Origin: Terriglobus aquaticus
GTDB taxonomy: Bacteria > Acidobacteriota > Terriglobia > Terriglobales > Acidobacteriaceae
Length of the DNA stretch: 64,000 nt
Reading direction: 5' to 3'
NCBI RefSeq assembly: GCF_025685415.1
Contig: NZ_JAGSYB010000001.1
Span: forward strand, 2,170,001 to 2,234,000
The notes below the pieces were generated by a model, which saw only the letters and a list, made by a program, of their open reading frames with translations, was not told where the DNA came from and searched no databases. Positions 40,411-49,749 of this stretch are shown piece by piece. Made by a program: the position numbers and the translations under genes. Each line of letters starts with the position of its first letter. Position 1 is the stretch's first letter.

Positions 40411-41511
40411 TCACTGTAGCGGAGACGGGCTCATGATCCCGCCCCCAGTCCAAAGCGCGTTGGGGCCGCGCTCCAGGTGATAGCTCTTGCCTAACGTGCG
40501 GTCGTACAGCTCGCCGTAGTTGCCGACCGCCGCGATGACCGGCACGGCCCAATCACTGGACAGCCCAAGTGCCTGTCCCACCGAACGATCCGAGCCCAAC
40601 AGACGGCGCGCCGCCAGATCGGTTCGCCTGGTCGCGTCGTTCACGTTGCCCTGGGTAATGCCGAGAGCCTCGGCTTCGACCAGCGCGCTCAGGGTCATGT
40701 CGACCAGCAGTGCAAACTGCGGATCGCCGGAGTGGTACGCCGGCGCAACGGGCTCAAGACCGAACCGCTCGGGCAGGAAGACAAATTCTGGTGCGCTGGC
40801 GGGAAAGTCAGCCCGCGATTCGGCCAGGCGTGACTCCATGGCCGTACCCGCAGCGCAGTGCGCCACGGCGACCGACGCGTCCATCTCGCCTTGCTCGGAG
40901 TGTGCCTGCAGGCCATAGGTGATCTTGCGATCGCTCATGTAGTCACGCAGCCGCTGCTCGGCCGGGGTCAGGTTCATTGCACAGATCAGGTTGTCGCGCA
41001 GGTCCTCAACGGTCTTGAAGTGTGCCGCCGCAGGCACCATGAAGCGCTGCGTGTCATAGAAGACCGGGTGACCGAAGGTGACGCCATACTGCATGGCCGC
41101 CTCGGCCGACGGGGATAGGCCGACCACCAGATGGACCTGCAAATCTTTCAGCGCCTGCAGCGCTTCCGCCTCGGCGGGAAAGGTACGCACTTCGACCGGA
41201 GCCTTGGGCCCCAGCACGGCGACCGCGACGGCCTCGCAGAAGCCCTTGCCCAGAGATGACAGGTCGCCGTGTTCTCCCTGGCCATCCCAGTCGTCGGTGG
41301 CTTCGACCACGCCACAGACCAGGCGGCCGGCGTTGTGAATTGCCGGCACGATCGCAAGCGCGCTTCCCTGTTTATTGAAGGGCGCGGGTACATTCGAAGC
41401 CGCTGCGGACGCGGGCGCTGCGGTTGATACGGCGGACGTCTTCTTCGCAACCGGCTGAGCGGTTGCGCATATACCGGTCAGTGCAAGAACAAGGGGAAGA
41501 TAGCGGAGCAT
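40411..41511 (-). CDS. Periplasmic solute-binding protein, amino-acid ABC type
   Basis: 366 residues with a signal peptide (MLRYLPLVLALTGICATAQP) and an Ala/Pro-rich linker. The family-3 solute-binding fold is recognised from LVCGVVEATDDWDGQGEHGD, LKDLQVHLVVGLSPSAEAAM, the hinge region FKTVEDLRDNLICAM and the closing WAVPVIAAVGNYGELYDRTL and GKSYHLERGPNALWTGGG. No permease or ATPase gene is adjacent. It lies 103 bases downstream of the phosphoesterase gene on the same strand, so the two could share a transcript. Confidence 0.75.
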   Translation of the reverse strand: MLRYLPLVLALTGICATAQPVAKKTSAVSTAAPASAAASNVPAPFNKQGSALAIVPAIHNAGRLVCGVVEATDDWDGQGEHGDLSSLGKGFCEAVAVAVLGPKAPVEVRTFPAEAEALQALKDLQVHLVVGLSPSAEAAMQYGVTFGHPVFYDTQRFMVPAAAHFKTVEDLRDNLICAMNLTPAEQRLRDYMSDRKITYGLQAHSEQGEMDASVAVAHCAAGTAMESRLAESRADFPASAPEFVFLPERFGLEPVAPAYHSGDPQFALLVDMTLSALVEAEALGITQGNVNDATRRTDLAARRLLGSDRSVGQALGLSSDWAVPVIAAVGNYGELYDRTLGKSYHLERGPNALWTGGGIMSPSPLQ

Positions 41512-41614
41512 GGTCTCTCGAGCGGGGTTGTGGAGAGGCAGGACGATGTGATCGTCCTGCCCTCCTCGTTTGCTGGCGTGTGGCTTGCGCGGCCTGGGGT
41601 GAGCGGTTGCGCTC

Positions 41615-43774
41615 TTACGGAACCCAGGTCGTCGAAGTCGGTGTTCCCGGCGACTGTGATGGCCGCGGGTTCACGTCCAGCGGATACGGGTCGGTAGGGA
41701 TTCCCGCCTGGTATGCCGCCGCGGAGACGAAGTCCGTGGGCAGCACACCGATGGCCTGGCAAGCACCGTTGGTGTAGCCGTTCGGAGAAAAGCCAGCGGT
41801 TGCCAGGTGCGGCAGCGTGTTGATCTGCATTGGCGAGAACGAGGCCACCAAGGGGTCGATTGGCGAGTTGTTCTGCATGCGCGCGTAGTCGAACGCTTCC
41901 GTCAGATCGCCCAAGGCATTGTTGGGATCGTCGGATGGCCCGAGGTTTGCTTGGCCGAGGTTCGCCTGCCCCAGAGCACGCGCATGCGCCTCGTCGGGCA
42001 GGTTCGCCAGCGGTACCAAGTTGTAGAGCTCGTCGATGAACTTGATCAGAGAACCGTGCTCGCTGTACTGGTGCGAGATGCTTCCCTGCAGCGACCACGG
42101 CGAGATCACCAGTGTTGGAATGCGCGGACCCGCGTCCAGAATGCTACCGTCGGCCAGCACCGTACGCGGCTTCACCTGCTCGTGATCGTAGAAGCCATCC
42201 GTCTCGTCATACGTGATGATGATGGCGCTCTGGCTCCAGTAGGGGCTGGCCGCGATGGCACTGATCGCCTGCGCCGCAAACCCTTCACTAATCTGGTGGT
42301 CCGAGTACGCCGGGTGATCGTCGTTACCGATGAAGGCGTGCTGAATGCCAGGCGTGGGATCAACCGGCACCAGGCCCTGGTTGTTGCTGTAACCGCCGCG
42401 CAGGTAGAAGACTCCACCGGTGTTCGGCAGCGTCCGGTTGTTGACGGCGCTGAGGAAGTCCGCGGCGCCGTGCAGGTTGTTGTTGAGCACCTTGGTGTTG
42501 TCGGCCAGGTAGCCGAAGTACTGCGGTCCGTTGTGGTGCAACACGTAGCCGGTGTACAGGCCGGGGTTGTTGGTCGGGTTCGGTGTGCCGGTGCCCTGCG
42601 GTTCGTACGGGTCGGGCGCGTCGTTGCCGTTGAAGCCCTGCTGGTACCAGCCCCACGGCACGGCCTGGTTCTTCGCCGCGATGGTAAACACGTCGTGCTG
42701 CACGTCGGCGAGGTCGGCCTTGGGGTTCTGGTCCGCCTGAATCGTCTGACCGATCGTCTGCCCCATGAACGACAGCGGCAGCGTGGCAAACGTCAGGTTC
42801 AGCGAGGGGTTTGAGGCGCTCTCGTCGAAGTTATAGGGCGGCTTGACGGCGCTGGGATCCTTCAGCGATCCGGGGAACGGTCCCGGGTCCGCGATGATCG
42901 GCACATAGGCGTTGCTGTTGCCAGTGGGACCGGAGTACGTCGCGCCCTTCACGTTGGGGAAGGCAGGATTTGCATAGGTGATGGTTGGTGCTTCGTTCGG
43001 GTGCTCCGCCCACTGGGTCTCTCCGCTCTGGCCGGCGATGATGGCAATCGCGTTCGGTGTCGAGGGGCCGACGGTCGTCTGGTGGAAGTTGTCGAACAGA
43101 ACGAAGTTCTTCGCCCATGACCACATGAACGGGATGGTGTCGCAGTCCAGATGGCTCAGGTCGGTCTCAGCCTGCTGCTTCTGCGCCAGAGTTACGGAGG
43201 TCGGTGCCGCGCCGTTCGACTTCACGATGTTGCCGTTCGCGTCGGTGGTCAGGCCTTCCTGGTTCATCGCGTAACGGTCGTTCGCTGCGACGGTGCCGTT
43301 CAGGTGCAGATCGTTGGCCATGCCCTGGTGGCTGTGATCCACGCTGACCAGGTCAGCCGGATAGATCTGCCGCTGCGCGCCGCCGCTGCCGTATCCGCCT
43401 ACCTGCACTGCCTGCGGCATCAGGAAGGGCGTCTGCGTCACGGTGTTTAGCGACGTATCCAGGTAACGCTGGGTGAAGTTAGCCGTCTGGTTCGCGGCAG
43501 TAAGTCCGGCGGGCGCGGAATACAAGCCGTTCGCACCGGGGAAGGTACCGAAGAAATGGTCGAACGACTCGTTCTCATGGAAGATCACGAACACGTACTT
43601 CACATGCGTCTGCAGCAGAGCGATCTTCTGCTGCAGGGTCAGTTGCGGCTGCGGTGAAGCCTGCGTTGCTGCGGGCGGCAAAGGAGCCGCACTGACAATC
43701 CCTGTGCTGTTGGCGACGAGTGCCGCCATGCCGACTGTGGACAAAGCTTTCCTGAACCAAATGCGCCCTGACAT
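41615..43774 (-). CDS. Secreted phosphoesterase (phospholipase C / acid phosphatase family)
   Basis: 719 residues from the ATG at 43774, which has AGGAG upstream and starts a signal peptide (FRKALSTVGMAALVANSTGI). The PF04185-type core shows the metal-ligand motifs HVKYVFVIFHENESFDHFFG, DHSHQG, CDTIPFMWSWAKNFVLFDNF, GNDDHPAYSDHQISEGF and ITYDETDGFYDH. The enzyme acts in the periplasm or outside on phosphoester bonds; these proteins release phosphate from phospholipids or other esters. The extra ~200 residues compared with short members form loops rich in Asn and Gly. Confidence 0.9.
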   Translation of the reverse strand: MSGRIWFRKALSTVGMAALVANSTGIVSAAPLPPAATQASPQPQLTLQQKIALLQTHVKYVFVIFHENESFDHFFGTFPGANGLYSAPAGLTAANQTANFTQRYLDTSLNTVTQTPFLMPQAVQVGGYGSGGAQRQIYPADLVSVDHSHQGMANDLHLNGTVAANDRYAMNQEGLTTDANGNIVKSNGAAPTSVTLAQKQQAETDLSHLDCDTIPFMWSWAKNFVLFDNFHQTTVGPSTPNAIAIIAGQSGETQWAEHPNEAPTITYANPAFPNVKGATYSGPTGNSNAYVPIIADPGPFPGSLKDPSAVKPPYNFDESASNPSLNLTFATLPLSFMGQTIGQTIQADQNPKADLADVQHDVFTIAAKNQAVPWGWYQQGFNGNDAPDPYEPQGTGTPNPTNNPGLYTGYVLHHNGPQYFGYLADNTKVLNNNLHGAADFLSAVNNRTLPNTGGVFYLRGGYSNNQGLVPVDPTPGIQHAFIGNDDHPAYSDHQISEGFAAQAISAIAASPYWSQSAIIITYDETDGFYDHEQVKPRTVLADGSILDAGPRIPTLVISPWSLQGSISHQYSEHGSLIKFIDELYNLVPLANLPDEAHARALGQANLGQANLGPSDDPNNALGDLTEAFDYARMQNNSPIDPLVASFSPMQINTLPHLATAGFSPNGYTNGACQAIGVLPTDFVSAAAYQAGIPTDPYPLDVNPRPSQSPGTPTSTTWVP

Positions 43775-44098
43775 TCTCTCTCTGCTCCTGTTTGCCGGAT
43801 CAAGTGAGATCAGTAGCGCATGAGCCTCGTGCGCCTTCAATGGGACAGGCCCATTCCGAACGCTGAATTCACCAGCATTTGACACGCAGCGAAAGACCAA
43901 CAAACGGTTGACTTCAGCAATTCACGCTTTGTCGTCTCGCTGCGACAGCATAGGTTCGCAGTCGATGTACAGTGCGCTCCGTCGTAGCGCGATTGCGTGG
44001 GGCGCAACGGGCGGCGGGAACAGGCGTATGCTATCCGGAAGCGTGCGGCGTCTAATACCGCAGTGCGTTCTGCCGCTTTTGCCTGAGGTGCCGTTTCT
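43775..44098. other. Divergent intergenic region
   Basis: It holds the promoters of the divergent phosphoesterase and S41-type genes. I do not see a convincing consensus promoter or operator. GAGGTG at 44085-44090 is the ribosome-binding site of the gene at 44099. Confidence 0.4.
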
Positions 44099-45382
44099 GT
44101 GCCCAAATCGTTGAAGATTTCGTTACTTGCCGTCTCTGCCGCGCTGCTGTTGACCGTGTTTCTGGGCGCGAACCTGAGCGGGGTCCACGCCGCCACCGGA
44201 TCCGATAAAGAAGGCGCGTACCGTCAGATCCACGTGTACGGCGAGGTCCTGCAGCACATCCAGTCGGACTACGTGGAAGAGCCAAAGATGGCGGTGGTCA
44301 CCACGGGCGCCCTGCGCGGCCTGGTGGAAACGCTCGATTCCAGCTCCAGCTACATGCCGGCGGACGAGTACAAGCTGTACAAGGCCAACGTGTTCGGCAA
44401 AGGCACGCTGGGCATGACGGTGGCCAAGCGCGGCTACTATGCCGTGATCGTCAGCACCGTGAACGGCGGCCCCGCGGACAAGGCCGGCTTGAACGACGGC
44501 GACGTGATCGAATCCATCGGCGACATTAGCACGCACGACCTGTCCGTTGCCAGCATCCAGAACAAGCTGGCAGGGCAGCCGGGCACCAACGTGACTCTCT
44601 TTGTCATCCGTCCCCGTCACTCGCGGCCTGAGAAGATGCAGTTGACGCTGAGCGACCTGCAGCCGGTTCCGGTGGCGGAAACATTCTACGAACAGAACAG
44701 CATCCTGTACCTGAAGCCTGCCATCATCGATCGCGACCACGTGCAGCAGATCGAGCAGAAACTGAAGGCCATGAACCGTACCAATACGAAAAAGGTGCTG
44801 CTGGATCTGCGGGACGTGTCGACAGGCACTGAGGCGGACGGCCTGCGCCTGGCGAACCTCTTCATCAAGAACGGAACGCTGGCAACGCTGGAAGGGCAGA
44901 AGTTCAACCGGCAGACGTTTACGGCCGAGCCGGGCAAATCGGTGAACAGCTCGGCGCCCCTGGTGGCGATCGTGAATCGCGGCACCGCCGGACCTGCGGA
45001 GCTGGTGGCCGGCGCACTGCTGGACTCCAAGCGTGCCGACGTGGTGGGCGAGAAGACCTTTGGCCAAGGCAGTGAGTTGAAGACCTTCGAGATGCCGGAC
45101 GGCTCTGCCGTAATCCTGTCCGTCGCCAAGTACCACACCCCCGCTGGCAAGAAGCTGCAGGACGAGGGCGTAGTGCCGAACATTCTGGTGGCCCAGGACA
45201 TGGGCGATCAGGCCGCTGCGGGCGCGGACGACGAGGACGAAGACTCGACCGATAGCCAGGTGAGCAATGCCTCGCAGACGGTGAATGCGAGCAAGCCATC
45301 GCTGCCTCAGGGCAAGCAGCCGGTGATCGTGGATGAGCAGCTGAATAAGGCGCTGGACATGCTGAAGGGCAAGAACGCCTAA
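44099..45382 (+). CDS. S41 (CtpA-like) protein lacking the catalytic dyad
   Basis: 427 residues from a GTG with GAGGTG eight bases upstream. Signal peptide or anchor (LKISLLAVSAALLLTVFLGA), an N-terminal cap, a PDZ domain (about 95-175; LGMTVAKRGYYAVIVSTVNG, LNDGDVIESIGD) and a tail-specific protease domain. The Ser of SASASE is missing: the segment reads NRGTAGPAELVAGAL, with G298 at the nucleophile position. The Lys of TFGKG is Q323 (EKTFGQGSEL). The Asp/Glu-rich linker after residue 385 is followed by a short helix. It probably binds C-terminal peptides without cutting them. Confidence 0.85.
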   Translation: MPKSLKISLLAVSAALLLTVFLGANLSGVHAATGSDKEGAYRQIHVYGEVLQHIQSDYVEEPKMAVVTTGALRGLVETLDSSSSYMPADEYKLYKANVFGKGTLGMTVAKRGYYAVIVSTVNGGPADKAGLNDGDVIESIGDISTHDLSVASIQNKLAGQPGTNVTLFVIRPRHSRPEKMQLTLSDLQPVPVAETFYEQNSILYLKPAIIDRDHVQQIEQKLKAMNRTNTKKVLLDLRDVSTGTEADGLRLANLFIKNGTLATLEGQKFNRQTFTAEPGKSVNSSAPLVAIVNRGTAGPAELVAGALLDSKRADVVGEKTFGQGSELKTFEMPDGSAVILSVAKYHTPAGKKLQDEGVVPNILVAQDMGDQAAAGADDEDEDSTDSQVSNASQTVNASKPSLPQGKQPVIVDEQLNKALDMLKGKNA

Positions 45383-45412
45383 GCCGAAGTGCAGGACGAC
45401 CAGGAAAATGAG

Positions 45413-45439
45413 GAAGGCCCGCCAGATCGGCGGGCCTTC
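45413..45439 (+). terminator. Rho-independent terminator
   Basis: GAAGGCCCGCC, loop AGATC, GGCGGGCCTTC form a perfect 11-bp stem followed by TTTTG, 30 bases after the S41-type gene. It may work for both strands, since the rhomboid gene converges. Confidence 0.85.
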
Positions 45440-45492
45440 TTTTGCGTCATGTACTCCTCAAAGACGCCCCGAACTGGTGCCCGGAGAACAGA

Positions 45493-46398
45493 CTAGGCTA
45501 GCCCTCTGACGAACTTCGCAATCATCACCAGAATGAGAGCGGAGGCTCCAAAGACCAGCCGCTGGCGTTCCAGGTAACGTTGCCGCCCCAGCGTCATCGC
45601 GCTCAGCAGCGGTACACCCAGCAGGAGACCGCAGATGAAGCCGCCCAGATGCGCCCGGTTGTCGATGTGGATGGGCAGAAAGCTCTGAAAAGCCGACCCG
45701 AGCCCGATCAGGAGATTGATCCCGGCGAAGTTGATCACCGAGCGGCGTAGCGCGTGCAGTTCCGCCAGGGGAACGCCGCCGCGGCCGTTGCGTGGCTCAG
45801 CCAGCCGACGGTTCGACAGCAGGACAATCAGGATGCCGGCAATGCCAAATACAGCGCCGGACGCGCCGGCACCCACGATGCCGTAGTTGCGAAACCAGAC
45901 GTCTGTGGCCACCGACAGCAGGTTCCCCGCCGCTCCGGTCAGCAGGTAAACCGAGATCATGCCGAAAAAGCCCAGCAGCGGTTCGCCCAGGAGCCCCAGG
46001 TTCCACAGGCACCACATGTTGGTCAGCAGGTGAACCATTCCCACGTGCACGAACATGGCGGTCAGGATGCGCCACCATTGCCCTCCCAGGACGACAAACT
46101 CGGCGTTGTTGGCGCCGAAACGGATCAACTGATACTCCGTGGGAGATTGCGCGCTTACCCCGTGCAGGACCATCCACAGGAAAACGGCGATGTTCGCTGC
46201 CAGGAGGACGTAGGTGGCTGGCGCTCGGAGAAAGCGCTCCACCCGGAAGGAGGCTTGCCGGCGGCCGGGTAGTTGCTGGGGCGCTGTGACCGGCTGGCCG
46301 GTAGGGTAGGTGGGGACGGGAGCAGCGAAGCCGCTAAACTCGCGTTCCGGCACGGCCGATTCGGGGTGGCCCGGTTCCGATGAGTTCAGGGAGTTCAC
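45493..46398 (-). CDS. Rhomboid intramembrane serine protease
   Basis: 301 residues. After a 60-residue cytosolic part there are six to seven membrane helices with the rhomboid signatures: HVGMVHLLTNMWCLWNLG (helix 2), GAGASGAVFGIAGIL (GxSG, catalytic Ser) and NRAHLGGFICGLLLG (catalytic His). The enzyme cleaves membrane proteins near the outer face of a helix. It follows the 203-residue gene by 49 bases on the same strand. Confidence 0.9.
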   Translation of the reverse strand: MNSLNSSEPGHPESAVPEREFSGFAAPVPTYPTGQPVTAPQQLPGRRQASFRVERFLRAPATYVLLAANIAVFLWMVLHGVSAQSPTEYQLIRFGANNAEFVVLGGQWWRILTAMFVHVGMVHLLTNMWCLWNLGLLGEPLLGFFGMISVYLLTGAAGNLLSVATDVWFRNYGIVGAGASGAVFGIAGILIVLLSNRRLAEPRNGRGGVPLAELHALRRSVINFAGINLLIGLGSAFQSFLPIHIDNRAHLGGFICGLLLGVPLLSAMTLGRQRYLERQRLVFGASALILVMIAKFVRGLA

Positions 46399-46447
46399 GC
46401 TTATCCGGCTCGGATGCGAAAGTTCGCGCTGCGGAGGCCCGAATGGC

Positions 46448-47059
46448 CTACAGCCGCTGCCGGCCGGTTGCCAGGCGACGCTGCTGCACGGTGTTGTGGA
46501 TCAGCATGGGCGCAGGCGTCATGAGAGCGACCATGATCCACAGCAGCAGGCTGAAGAGCAGACCGCCGAGCGCGACCGTCTGCAGCGTGACCGCAAACGA
46601 GAGGTGGGCGGTGTGCAGGCTGGCCAAGGCGGTCTGGCCCCAAGGCGCGCGGTGAATAATCGCGGTGGCCAGCAGGAAGGCGAAGAAGCTGAGCGTAAAG
46701 AGCGCCAGCAGCACCACATCGATGGTGCGGTGCAGGCGCTGGCGCGCGCGGCAGTGATAGCAGTCCAGCAAATGTGCTTCGTAGTCAGTGCGCGTTGCGG
46801 GCGACACCTCCGACAAGTCATAGCGCCAGCCGGAGAGAATGGTGCCGACCACCTGGTCGTTGCATCCCTCGGGCGTTCCCAGCAGAGCGGCGGTGGCGCT
46901 TCGCGCGGCAGCATCCTGCAGATACCCAGCGGGCTTGGCCGTGCTCTGATTCATCGTCACGTCATTCATCTTACGAGAGTTTGACTCTCCAAAGCCAGTC
47001 AAGGATGCGGCCCTGGGCCTCTCCGGTGATTCGTTGGTCACAGGCATTTCTAGAGACAA
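46448..47059 (-). CDS. Membrane protein with zinc-finger-like HxxxCxxC motif
   Basis: 203 residues if it starts at 47059, overlapping the WalJ-like gene end by ten bases; an ATG at 46969 is an alternative. The soluble N-terminal part contains YEAHLLDCYHCRARQRLHRT, which resembles the zf-HC2-type motif of anti-sigma factors (H-x3-C-x2-C), followed by a membrane helix (VVLLALFTLSFFAFLLATAI) and a second hydrophobic hairpin (LQTVALGGLLFSLLLWIMVA). No ECF sigma factor is adjacent, so an anti-sigma role is uncertain. Confidence 0.65.
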   Translation of the reverse strand: MSLEMPVTNESPERPRAASLTGFGESNSRKMNDVTMNQSTAKPAGYLQDAAARSATAALLGTPEGCNDQVVGTILSGWRYDLSEVSPATRTDYEAHLLDCYHCRARQRLHRTIDVVLLALFTLSFFAFLLATAIIHRAPWGQTALASLHTAHLSFAVTLQTVALGGLLFSLLLWIMVALMTPAPMLIHNTVQQRRLATGRQRL

Positions 47060-48228
47060 AGGCTCGCGAGCGGCTCTGCCTGCGGTGCCAGCAGGATGCG
47101 ATTGCCGAGCAGGCTCAGGCGATCGCCCACAGCGGCTTCTGCCGCCCGCCGCGCCAGGTCCGGTTGATTGTTGCTTTCAGACAGGTGAGCCAGCACCACG
47201 TAGGCCGCGCCGCCGTCGTAGTCGCGCAACAGAAACTCCGCGCATGCATCGTTGGACAGGTGACCGACCCGGGACAGCACGCGCTGCTTTACGCTCCACG
47301 GGTACGGCCCGTCACGCAACATCTCCAGGTCGTGATTCGATTCCAGCAGAAGGATGTCGCAGTTGCGCAGCGCCAGCTTCACGTTGGGCGGCATGTAGCC
47401 GAGGTCGGTTGCAAATCCGATGCGCAGCCCCTCCGCCGCGAAGACGAAACCGCAGGGGTCGGCGGCGTCGTGCGGAATGGTGAAGGGTGTGATGTCGATG
47501 TCCCCGATCGCCAGATGCCGGCCCGCCTGGAAGTACTCGACGGCCGGCAGGAAGCTGGGATTCTGGCGGATACTCTCCCGCAGAGCCTTGCTGGTGTCCT
47601 CGCACAGGTCGTCTTCGGCGGCGGCTGCCAGCGCGCTGGCAGGATCGGTCGTCGCGTCGGGGGTCGTGCTCGCGTTGCCTAGCCTCGGCGGCAGATCGGG
47701 CAGCCTTTCCGCCTCCGCATGAACGTGGACGGCGCTCGCCGCCAGCGGTTCCCCATGCTCCGCGGCAGAAGCGACGAACTCTGGAATCTCACCAGTCGGA
47801 GCGTCGCTCAGGAAGAAATGATCGTCCGGCGCGTCGTTCAGCACCCCGGGCATGGTGGCAATCTGATGAGCCAGTGCCTGCGCTTCGAGCCGTTCCTGCT
47901 TCTCGCGACGCTGCTGCTCCAGCCACTGCTTGTAGCTGACGGTGGTCTTGGGGGTCATCTGGCGCACCCAAGCGCGATGCGTCTGCTCGGTAAAGTACAC
48001 CGGAATGTTCAGCTTACGCGCCAGCACCGGGAGTCCACTGACGTGGTCGGCGTGCTCGTGCGTGATCAGAATGGCGTCCAGGCCGGACGGATCTTCGCCC
48101 ACCTGGTGCATGCGCCGCATCAATTCGCGGCACGAAAGGCCAGCGTCAACTAAAATGCGAGTGCGCGAGGAGGCGATTACAGCGCTATTGCCTTTGGACC
48201 CCGAGGCGAGCACTGTCATCCGCATCAT
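47050..48228 (-). CDS. WalJ/YycJ-like MBL-fold hydrolase with a central insertion
   Basis: 392 residues. The metallo-beta-lactamase motifs are MTVLASGSKGNSAVIASSRT at the start, ILVDAGLSCRELMRRM, THEHADHVSGLPVLARK, FTIPHDAADPCGFVF, FATDLGYMP, and LLLESNHDLEML; the HxHxDH metal site is complete. The typical length is 250-270 residues. About 125 residues between FTEQTH and AGRHLAIGDI are extra, charged and Ala-rich (HQIATMPGVLNDAPDDHFFL). Relatives act in DNA processing or cell-wall signalling control as exonucleases. It is upstream of the membrane protein gene and probably co-transcribed. Confidence 0.85.
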   Translation of the reverse strand: MMRMTVLASGSKGNSAVIASSRTRILVDAGLSCRELMRRMHQVGEDPSGLDAILITHEHADHVSGLPVLARKLNIPVYFTEQTHRAWVRQMTPKTTVSYKQWLEQQRREKQERLEAQALAHQIATMPGVLNDAPDDHFFLSDAPTGEIPEFVASAAEHGEPLAASAVHVHAEAERLPDLPPRLGNASTTPDATTDPASALAAAAEDDLCEDTSKALRESIRQNPSFLPAVEYFQAGRHLAIGDIDITPFTIPHDAADPCGFVFAAEGLRIGFATDLGYMPPNVKLALRNCDILLLESNHDLEMLRDGPYPWSVKQRVLSRVGHLSNDACAEFLLRDYDGGAAYVVLAHLSESNNQPDLARRAAEAAVGDRLSLLGNRILLAPQAEPLASLCL

Positions 48229-48297
48229 TGGGCTAGTTTACTGAAGAGTAACGTGGAAAAGCGAACCAGGATCAGTGCTTCCCAGGCACATTTACGC

Positions 48298-48753
48298 CTA
48301 ATCGTTGCTGCGCAGCGGCGCCAGGAACTTGACTGTGCTCTTCATCACCACCTCATCCCGCTGGTTGAGCGTAAGCGTGTAGATGGTGACCAGGCCCAGC
48401 TCCGGGCGATTCTTGCTGCGCCGCAAGCCGATGACCTCCGTCTCCGTGCGGAGCTGATCGTTGGGGCGCACCGGTTCGGTCCATCGAATCTCCTCGACAC
48501 CGGCGCCGATCATGCCGCCGTGGACGCGGATCGTGTCCACACGCATGCGCATGACGATAGCCGCAGTGAGCCAGCCGCTGGCCGCTAGGCCTCTGAAGAA
48601 GCTGCTCTTACCCGCGTTCTCGTCCAGGTGGAACGGCTGCGGGTCGTACTTCTCGGCGAATTCCATGATTTCCTTGGCGGACACGCGCACCGGCTCGGCA
48701 GACTGGAACTTCTGACCCAGGTGGAAATCCTCGAAATACAACTCCGTGTCCAT
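48298..48753 (-). CDS. MaoC-like hydratase
   Basis: 151 residues, one hot-dog domain. The R-specific hydratase motif is present: FAEKYDPQPFHLDENAGKSS, with the Asp and His of the hydratase-2 site, then FRGLAASGWLTAAIVMRM and RWTEPVRPNDQLRTETEVIG. It would hydrate enoyl-CoA or a similar thioester in the cytosol. A single-domain member with no fatty-acid gene nearby. Confidence 0.9.
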   Translation of the reverse strand: MDTELYFEDFHLGQKFQSAEPVRVSAKEIMEFAEKYDPQPFHLDENAGKSSFFRGLAASGWLTAAIVMRMRVDTIRVHGGMIGAGVEEIRWTEPVRPNDQLRTETEVIGLRRSKNRPELGLVTIYTLTLNQRDEVVMKSTVKFLAPLRSND

Positions 48754-48821
48754 GCTCTTCTCTCTCCTGTTCGCTTGTTCAGATGCGTGGCGCGGAACGC
48801 CGCTGCAGGACCGCTGCCGCT

Positions 48822-49730
48822 CTAGGTGCCAGACCCGTGGGTGCGCAGAATGGACGACATGCGCGTGACACGGTCGGCATTGCCGGAAAGCTTGCTGCCA
48901 TCGTGATCCTCGCCGCGCGTGCCGTTGTGCTCCGCTGCCGGATCCCCGCAGCGCACCACCTCCAGCAGCAGCACGGTAATGTTATCTCCGCCACCCAGCA
49001 GGTTCGCGGCGTCCACCAGAACGCGGGCGGCGTGATCCAGGTTGTGGCGGTGGCGCTCCACGATGCTCAAAATGTCGGCATCCGAGAGGTCGCGATTCAA
49101 GCCGTCCGTACACAACAGCAGCAGGTCGCCGGAACGGCAGGGGTGCTCGGCGCACTCCGGAGCCACCTCCCGCTGCGACCCCACTACGCGGGTGATCACG
49201 TTGCGCAGGTGGGAGCGGCGGGCCTCCGCCTCGGTGATCTCTCCGTTCCGAATCTGCTCTTCCACCACCGAGTGATCGCCGGTCAGGCGCTCGATGCTTC
49301 CGGCCCGGATGCGGTAGCAGCGCGAATCGCCGACGTGCGTAACCCATACGCTGCCGCGCTGGGGAACCGTTTGCAACGCAACCAGGGTGGTGCCCATCCC
49401 GCGCAGACGGCGGTCCCGGGTAGACATGCCATATACGGTCCGGTTGGCCGCGCTCACAGCCTGCTCCAGGTCGTGGGCGGAGATTTCGCCGGAGAAGCGC
49501 TGCTTCAGCTCCGCCAGAAATGACGCTGCGGTCTCGCGTGAAGCGATCTCGCCACCGGCCGCCCCGCCCATGCCGTCACACACCACATAGCTGCCCGTCT
49601 CAGGGTTGGCACCGCAAGCGTCTTCATTGTTCGCCCGTACACGGCCCACGTCCGTCAACATGCTGTACCGGGTTTCGAGTGAAGCGAGCATGGGCAGCAG
49701 GGCGAAGGTGGAACAAGCCTCACGATACAC
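48822..49730 (-). CDS. PP2C-family serine/threonine phosphatase
   Basis: 302 residues as read from 49730; the domain starts at SMLTDVGRVRANNEDACGAN (about residue 22), so a start closer to it is possible. Metal-binding motifs: NNEDA, VVCDGMGGAAGGEIAS, VTHVGDSRCYRIRAG, LLLCTDGLNRDLSDADI and GGGDNITVLLLEV. It is a soluble Stp1-type enzyme that removes phosphate from Ser/Thr. A C-terminal extension of about 45 residues is polar. No kinase gene is adjacent. Confidence 0.9.
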   Translation of the reverse strand: MYREACSTFALLPMLASLETRYSMLTDVGRVRANNEDACGANPETGSYVVCDGMGGAAGGEIASRETAASFLAELKQRFSGEISAHDLEQAVSAANRTVYGMSTRDRRLRGMGTTLVALQTVPQRGSVWVTHVGDSRCYRIRAGSIERLTGDHSVVEEQIRNGEITEAEARRSHLRNVITRVVGSQREVAPECAEHPCRSGDLLLLCTDGLNRDLSDADILSIVERHRHNLDHAARVLVDAANLLGGGDNITVLLLEVVRCGDPAAEHNGTRGEDHDGSKLSGNADRVTRMSSILRTHGSGT

Positions 49731-49749
49731 AATGGGGGCGGCGATGTGC

